DNA of 64,000 nt from positions 62,001-126,000 of the forward strand of contig NW_017265151.1 in assembly GCF_001638985.1 (NCBI RefSeq). The letters run 5' to 3'. The position numbers were made by a program, and so were the translations under genes. Shown here one piece after another: positions 57,932-64,000 of the stretch (position 1 is the stretch's first letter; the number at the start of each line of letters is the position of its first letter). A model generated the notes under the pieces. It made no database searches. It was given only the letters and a program-made list of their open reading frames with translations, and was not told where the DNA came from. This DNA comes from Phycomyces blakesleeanus NRRL 1555(-). Taxonomy: Eukaryota; Mucoromycota; Mucoromycetes; Mucorales; Phycomycetaceae.

Positions 57932-59812
57932 TCAATCCAGGTCATCAAGACTCTTGTCCCAAAACTTGCTTTGGCTGCTTGCAGTGGGACTAATAAAATA
58001 AACACCTATGTACCCACACCTTAACTCAACATGACCACGCAATAGATTTCTTTTCCAGTCATGAGAATCTGCTGGCCCGGTATAGTTTCTTGGAGGGTTT
58101 GTTTTGCTGGGTATATTTCTATTGCGCTGAAAATTGCGGTAGTATTTATCAGCGTACTTTGATTCTTTCTTATTCAATTTCCTGGTTCCATATGAGCAGT
58201 CATCGTCGGTATCTTTTTCACATATTCTATATATCCAGGTTGACTCTGTCTTCTTTTCCATCGTGTCACTGACCACAGATGGTGCACAACTATGACCCAC
58301 GGATGGCTGGGAAGCAGTAGGAGCGATAAGATTAATGAGATTAATGATATTGCTAATAATCCATATGTTGTCTGGTAAGAATATGACAGCTTCAAGAATA
58401 AGGACCTTCAGATGAGTATAAGACATGTCAAGCAGTATACGTCCGTCTCTTTGGGAAAATGAGCCCTGTATATCCACACGTGAGAGCCGCATATAGTTCA
58501 AGCTTCTACAGCGGAATGACAGGTAGTTGAGCGCAGCCGGTGTAACGAGAGCATATCGGATGTCTATTAACCGTAACCCATGTTTTGGCGAAGTTTTTGA
58601 TGCATTTCTCCCAATAAGGAGCTTTCCACTTGATATCCTTAGTATTTTGAGACCGGGACATCGATAGAGAAGGACGTCGAGTACTATGGACGCAAAACAT
58701 CTGTCGAGAGTAAGCTCTACCAGTCGTGGGCAATGGTAAAAAGAAGCGGTGATGTTCTGATAGTTTAGGAACGTTAGGCTGCTCTTAATAAATAGTGTTT
58801 CAAGTGTATTTGACGATGAATTTGTGTATCCCCTTATGAGCTGTTTGAGTAATTTCGGCCGATCGGGCGAGAATTTGTATTCATGTCTCAAGTTTTTAAT
58901 CGGTATATTGAATGAATTCAATAGCTCGCACAGCACAGAATAAACTTTTTCTGAATACATACTTCCAAATATATCTACTGTTTTCAAATGCGGAAACGCA
59001 TACGGAAGTGATGCGAACAACGATGCTGCCTCGTCTTGGTGATCGTCGGATAAGCTTCCATTCCCGTAGACCTCCCAGCGGAGAGTATGGACACTCGGGT
59101 ATTTGCATGCAAAATAATATATCCACCGGTTGCTAACACTGCCGGTATCCATACTAAAATCTGTCAGATTGTAGGCCGGTGTTACGTTTGCAATACGCTC
59201 CAAGTCTTCCGTGGAAGGAACACAAAAATCCACATTGATAGATAAGCTCTTGAGGTCTGGTAGGTAGAAATGAAGCAACTCGAATATCTCCAATGTGAAT
59301 ACCATTCGTTTTCTCTGCGCTGTCTGAGAAATATCCAGATGTTGAAGGCGGGGTAAACAAGAAAGTATATCCAAAAGTTTTAGCTCAGCGTAAAAAATGT
59401 CTCGCTTGTCCAAATTGATTCGTAAAGTTGTCAGTGCTTCCCAGATCTTCCAGTCTGATTTGCTTCCAAAGTTGACTTTGCTTAAAGACCTAGATTCGAT
59501 CCAAAGTCTTTGTACGTTCTTGAAGCTATTCTGGATGAGGTACAGTTGGTCGTCTGTGGCTTTGAGCTTCTTTGATAAAGTCAATTCTACAACATGCTTT
59601 CCGTGTCTTTGATAGGCTATTTGTCTTTTTAAAGGTCTTCCGCATATGCTCAGGAGTCTTTTCTTGTCTGAAACATAGAGTACATTCCACAGGTTTTCTT
59701 GAAAGGGCGTTTTCCATCCGCTACAGACAAATGTACAGGTATACTTGTCTTGGATAGAAAGGAGCCTGGCAATACAGGCAATTATTTCAAAAGGTAAATC
59801 AGCTGGCAACAT
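57932..59812 (-). CDS. F-box/LRR protein 2
   Basis: One exon, 626 residues. The N-terminal F-box reads MLPADLPFEIIACIARLLSI, then CTFVCSGWKTPFQENLWNVL. LRR-like repeats follow (LWIESRSLSKVNFG, LSCLPRLQHLDIS, LPDLKSLSINVDF, CPRLVELTLDRC, CPGLKILRISSG, CRSLNYMRLSRVDIQG). Many blocks align one-to-one with the partial gene at 62.6 kb (MPIKNL, CPRLVELNLDKCFSSI, YLSFRCR-LN-M-L--V-I-G), so these two are close paralogues. The 5' region is only about 2.7 kb from that gene's start, and the two are divergently arranged. The probable role is an SCF substrate receptor. Confidence 0.85.
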   Translation of the reverse strand: MLPADLPFEIIACIARLLSIQDKYTCTFVCSGWKTPFQENLWNVLYVSDKKRLLSICGRPLKRQIAYQRHGKHVVELTLSKKLKATDDQLYLIQNSFKNVQRLWIESRSLSKVNFGSKSDWKIWEALTTLRINLDKRDIFYAELKLLDILSCLPRLQHLDISQTAQRKRMVFTLEIFELLHFYLPDLKSLSINVDFCVPSTEDLERIANVTPAYNLTDFSMDTGSVSNRWIYYFACKYPSVHTLRWEVYGNGSLSDDHQDEAASLFASLPYAFPHLKTVDIFGSMYSEKVYSVLCELLNSFNIPIKNLRHEYKFSPDRPKLLKQLIRGYTNSSSNTLETLFIKSSLTFLNYQNITASFYHCPRLVELTLDRCFASIVLDVLLYRCPGLKILRISSGKLLIGRNASKTSPKHGLRLIDIRYALVTPAALNYLSFRCRSLNYMRLSRVDIQGSFSQRDGRILLDMSYTHLKVLILEAVIFLPDNIWIISNIINLINLIAPTASQPSVGHSCAPSVVSDTMEKKTESTWIYRICEKDTDDDCSYGTRKLNKKESKYADKYYRNFQRNRNIPSKTNPPRNYTGPADSHDWKRNLLRGHVELRCGYIGVYFISPTASSQSKFWDKSLDDLD

Positions 59813-61406
59813 GGTAAAGAGGAGTTACGAACCTTGTTTTTCAGAACCAAGAGCATTTCTATTTAATAGCTTTTTTGAACAAGATTCTACGAACCCATAA
59901 AAGGCAATGGCGCAGTTTCAGTAGACTTGTTGCATACAGTCAGTACAATGGATTCTGTTGGACTATATAAATATATTGCTTGGTCAAAAAACTTTATGTT
60001 GGTTTCTGGAGCACATATTCTGATGTATAAATACCCTTTTTTTAAAGAAAAATATTCAGTAAAATCATTTTATTTTTTGCTTATACTGCGGCTATTAATT
60101 GCCATAGAATAGTTATTCATTTTTACCAGAAACATCAATGGACGCAAGAGGTTCATTAATAAACTTTATATGAAGAGCAGCAACTGTTCTGTTGAATGCT
60201 GTTATGCTGTCTCTTGACCAGGATTGTAAAGATACTTCTTCGTCTTTATTATTATCATCTTCATCTTCAACATGATTTCTCTCATTCCTTCTCCCCCTCC
60301 TCCCTTTTTTTTAAAAAAAAAAAAGATTACCCGGGTTCTTTATCAGTAACTTTCAATTTTTTCTCTCTTCAAGCCAAGAAGAATCTTGGTGATTACATTA
60401 ATGAACTCTATATTTAAATAAACCCATATTATGGATAGGCTTTGGTAAGTCTGTCTGAAGAAGAAAAGGAAACTTTATTTAAAAGCTTCTTTCTTGGAAT
60501 TTGTTGCCATTTACTAGAGATTGTTATGATACTACTCATAATTGGCTTTTTTTTAGATGACTTTAAGCTATATATATGTATGTCCTTTCTAAGTAACTTT
60601 GCCCAGGAACAGGCTTGACGTCGAAAGCCATCGACAATATTAAAACTGCTCTGTTAAACGCCCAAAATGATTCAATAACAGAATCTAAATTAAACAAGGG
60701 CACTCACTTAAACGACAGACTAATATATATATATATATAAATCGTTGATATTGAATCTTTCTCAAAAATTCAGTCAACCGTTTAATTCATAGCAAAACCA
60801 ATCAAGTACTAATTTGAGGTAGGGAACAATTTAGCTATTACTACCTAATTATATTCCTGGCCCGCCTTTGGGTATGCCATCTCCATAAAAAATATACAAA
60901 AATAAAGTAATCAAGTTCAAATTCAAGGCTTTTGGAAGACACGGGGTTAGGCCCCAATTTTCCCATCGTATGTACCAACACATTATTCGATTGTGTTTCC
61001 AAAGACCTAATAATTATCAACTTTACAACTTCTTTGTTAAACGTACAAAAAAAACAAATTAAATTAGAGAGAAGTCCGAGCGATATGATACTCACTCTTA
61101 TGTCTTTCTATAATCAAAATCATTGGATATGGATTTCTCACTGATAGTAATTGAAATATAACTCTAGGCTAACGTACTTTCTATACAGCGAGCTATAAGA
61201 TACAGCCTTGATGCCTTTGACAGGTTCAATGGGCACTCGTTAAGCATGGTCATATGTATAGATCTTTTGTTTAATTTTGTCTGTTAAGACACAATTCGAG
61301 GTGACCTTTTTGGGTTCTACAAATCCACTTGCCCAACCTTGTCCGGAGAAGTCGCAGCAAGCAGAGCAATTGCTGATCATTACGTCTTTGGCAACACAAT
61401 CAGAAA

Positions 61407-61440
<34 letters not shown>

Positions 61441-62569
61441 TATAAAATGCTTTGTCATTTAGGATTTCTCAGACCACAGATATAGAAGCAAGATTATTCA
61501 AAGATGATTGGTTTTTCAGCTTAAAATTTGTTAAACAATATTGTCTTGAAAAGCCGCGATTATCTATACAGCATCTAGACCTCTTTATATTTTTGGATTT
61601 TTGATCCAAGGTTTGTCAAGAGCAAAAGAAGAAGAAAAAGAAAAGAGCTATCTATAGATTTAGTGGACTATATCGTGGTTTCTCTTGTTACCTTGTAGAG
61701 CCATTACTATTTTTACAATATCAATTTGTGTGCTACTCTAGTTTGGGCTAATTTGTGTATTTTCACAAGTGTGTAGAGGTGTGCTTCAGAAGAAAAGAAA
61801 GAAAGTGCGTTAAATCTGGTACAGATATGTATATGGTCCCCCCCTTACTGCAAGTCATCTGACCACTGTATAGATATTTGAAACATTAACCTCGGAATGC
61901 ATGCGGAAGGCTCCACCACCTATCCAAACACACACACACACACTCTTACACACGTATTTTAAAATAAGGCTTTAAAAGCTTTATAAACAAGACAATATAA
62001 ATAAAATAAAATCTCTAAAAAGCAAGATTGGATCTGTTATACTGTATTATAAAAGATTCACAAATGTAATTCAATTAGGACTAACTTACTGAATTCACAT
62101 AAGACTTCAATTGACATATGAAAAAGTACGTTTGTAAAATCCTAGGGGTCCTCAACACTATTAAACCTTCGCACGATTTGGAAAGCTTCATTAGCCAATG
62201 ATACTGATTTAAATACCAACCATTCAATACCTTGATAGAAACCCAAACAAGTTTCTTTTTCTGGACTGAAAGTGACACTTAATATTTACCATGTATTTCA
62301 TTGTCCTTGAAGGCTTTACATTATTTTTGTTATTATTTACTTGATAATTTTCTAATAAATCCATTCATAGCTTTGTAAGGGGTGATTGGAGCTGTGGCGT
62401 ACGTAATTTTTTATCGGCTTAACCAATTGTAGAATATACATCCAAACAAACTATGAGAATAGTGGTCAGCACCTAGTACAGCCTTACGAGATACTATCTA
62501 GATTTGATAAATCATACAGGTCTCCTGCAATTGTCTGGCGAGCTGACGAATACACTTCTTCCTTTTACC
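59813..62569. other. 2.7-kb divergent spacer between two F-box paralogues
   Basis: AT-rich; no intact gene. It holds a (TA)n tract at about 61410-61438 and two 40-bp fragments in opposite orientation (60981-61020 and 61370-61409, about 80% identical). In their own frames both read L-I-I-x-S-L-x-T-Q-S-x-N-V, pointing to decayed copies of one repeated sequence. Confidence 0.5.
61370..61409 (+). repeat. Inverted repeat fragment (partner 60981-61020)
   Basis: Reads ttgctgatcattacgtcttt and onward. It matches the reverse complement of 60981-61020 at 32 of 40 positions. Both are embedded in short open frames with a shared LII.SL.TQS.NV string. Confidence 0.55.
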
Positions 62570-64000
62570 ATGGCATCAACATTACCATTCGAGATCATTT
62601 CCAACATTGCAGACTTACTTCCTAAAGAAGACCTAATTCATTGTATTCGGGTTTGCAGAGCATGGGTTACACCAGTTCAAGAGGTGCTATGGCACACAAT
62701 AAAGATCAATAGCCCTACGAAACTTAACGCGATTTGTTACATACTCGCTAGCAAGAATAATACGAGTGGAATCAATCATTATACACGAAAGTTATTATTG
62801 GTGGATGGCCTTGAAACGAGCGATACTCAGCTTCATCTTATTCAGTGTCATTTTCAGAATCTACAGCACCTCTTCATAGAAAGAAAGTGTCTAAGCGATC
62901 ATGAGTTTGGAAAAATGGCTGATTGGAATATGTGGAAATTACTTGAAGAGCTGGATATCGACTTGGATGGATTGGACTCAGTTAATGCAAAGGACGAGTT
63001 TCTCAAGATTCTATCCTGTTTACCTAGCCTTGTAAGCTTGAATCTTACTCAATTCTGGCAAAAGAGAAACTTGGCATTTGAGTTGGGCGACTTTGAAGAG
63101 ATTCATACCCATTTACCACGCTTAAAAAATATGTCTCTTTCAATCGATATACATGTCTTGTCTGATGAAGACTGGCCTTGCATTCTTGCCGCAGAGCCAG
63201 CTCTGGACCTTACCCACTTTAAGCTTAAATTCGGTTGCATGAGCTATCGATGGTTATTCTATTTCGCACGCAAGTACCCAAACATATGCAATCTTGAATC
63301 AGAATTTTTTGAACACTACGCGCGCTCAAAGGAGGGTGAAGATGAGGCTATCATGATGTTCTCAAACGCTCCATCACTATTCTCTCACTTGAACACTGTT
63401 GACCTTAACACCGCGGGATATTTTGAGCGAATACACACTCTATTTTGGAAGATTTCTCAAGCGATTGACATGCCAATTAAAAATCTTAGCCATGCATTGG
63501 TTATATCTCCAAAGAAGGCTTATCTGGTTGAAGAGTCAGTTAATAAATACACGCATTCATTTTCTTCTACTCTTGAGACGCTTTCGATGAGATCCACTGT
63601 CCCTTCCAGTCATCTACGGCCCATTACACCAGAGTTCGAATACTGCCCCCGTCTAGTTGAATTAAATCTCGACAAATGTTTTTCGTCAATAGATTTGGAT
63701 TTTATCTTGAGTCGTTGCAAGGCATTAAAGATGCTGAAGATGAAAACGAACCTGGTTACAATCACCGTAGATGCACATTATACACCCGAAAGGCACAGTC
63801 TACAAGAGATTCATATATCTGGTGCAAGTATTGGTTCGCATGTCTTGAGCTATCTATCATTCCGTTGCAGACAGCTCAATTCTATGTATCTTGACAACGT
63901 AAAAATATTGGGCAATCTCTGTCCAGAATCAAAAAATATCAGGATCAAAATGCCTTACACTAGCCTAAAGGTTCTCTATTGCGACTATCTTTCATTTCAT
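62570..64000 (+). CDS. F-box/LRR protein 3 (3' end outside the window)
   Basis: Open from the ATG at 62570 to the window edge: 477 codons with no stop, no intron needed. The F-box reads STLPFEIISNIADLLPKEDL, then CIRVCRAWVTPVQEVLWHTI. Leucine-rich repeats follow (LQHLFIERKCLSDHEFGKMA, LSCLPSLVSLNLTQ, LPRLKNMSLSIDI, CPRLVELNLDKCFSSI, CKALKMLKM, CRQLNSMYLDNVKILG). It is a close paralogue of the gene at 57.9-59.8 kb, in the opposite orientation, and by that comparison about 150 residues remain beyond 64000. Confidence 0.85.
   Translation, partial: MASTLPFEIISNIADLLPKEDLIHCIRVCRAWVTPVQEVLWHTIKINSPTKLNAICYILASKNNTSGINHYTRKLLLVDGLETSDTQLHLIQCHFQNLQHLFIERKCLSDHEFGKMADWNMWKLLEELDIDLDGLDSVNAKDEFLKILSCLPSLVSLNLTQFWQKRNLAFELGDFEEIHTHLPRLKNMSLSIDIHVLSDEDWPCILAAEPALDLTHFKLKFGCMSYRWLFYFARKYPNICNLESEFFEHYARSKEGEDEAIMMFSNAPSLFSHLNTVDLNTAGYFERIHTLFWKISQAIDMPIKNLSHALVISPKKAYLVEESVNKYTHSFSSTLETLSMRSTVPSSHLRPITPEFEYCPRLVELNLDKCFSSIDLDFILSRCKALKMLKMKTNLVTITVDAHYTPERHSLQEIHISGASIGSHVLSYLSFRCRQLNSMYLDNVKILGNLCPESKNIRIKMPYTSLKVLYCDYLSFH

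Noticed and set aside
1..64000. tRNA, rRNA or snRNA genes
   Set aside because: I looked for B-box (GGTTCGANNCC) and clover-leaf patterns and for U6atac/U12-like words and found none convincing. A covariance-model search would be decisive.

Overview
The window looks like nuclear DNA of an early-diverging filamentous fungus, most likely Mucoromycota (a Mucorales or Phycomyces-type genome). The evidence is eukaryotic genes with many short AT-rich GT-AG introns, AT-rich spacers, conserved fungal genes (PHO84, ERG12, VCX1, VMA16, a ChAPs exomer subunit, TFC4), an expanded F-box/LRR family, and one intron with the hallmarks of the minor (U12) spliceosome, which most yeasts and moulds have lost. The species cannot be fixed from sequence alone.

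Layout. 1-4.7 kb is a graveyard of mobile DNA: a Tc1/mariner-type transposase relic, a 1.34-kb element with 202-bp inverted repeats, and a LINE 3' fragment. 4.7-14.5 kb is gene-dense: GPN1-type GTPase, an AGC kinase, an F-box/WD40 protein, a 43-residue Brawnin/UQCC6-like micropeptide gene, and RPL31. After 3.5 kb of spacer come PHO84 (18-19.7 kb), ERG12 (21.4-23.0 kb), a MITE and a second transposase relic, the ChAPs gene (24.7-28.0 kb), VCX1 (28.4-30.4 kb), and a young 5'-truncated LINE with an intact reverse-transcriptase frame and a 15-bp target-site duplication (30.9-34.05 kb). Next are the TFIIIC subunit TFC4 (34.2-38.6 kb) and a UBE3A-like AZUL-HECT ubiquitin ligase (39.1-42.8 kb). A 3.4-kb gene-poor stretch ends in a decayed ORF that may be TnpB/Fanzor-like. 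A DAP1/PGRMC-like haem protein, VMA16 and a coiled-coil protein of unknown function fill 47.2-51.4 kb. From 51.6 kb to the end the region is accessory: three F-box/LRR genes (the last runs off the window) separated by a second MITE, a 1.38-kb TIR element, a clearer TnpB/Fanzor-like relic and long AT-rich spacers.

Functional themes. Most genes are unlinked housekeeping functions: Pol II assembly/import (GPN1), Pol III initiation (TFC4), translation (RPL31), isoprenoids (ERG12, with a DAP1-like protein that could support sterol P450s), vacuolar ion balance (VCX1 uses the proton gradient made by the V-ATPase that contains VMA16), and phosphate uptake. Protein turnover is well represented: F-box/WD40, HECT and three F-box/LRR genes.

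Exon models were built by eye from splice consensus and reading phase. Those given with exact exons close without a phase error. The coiled-coil gene at 49.7 kb has one uncertain intron.
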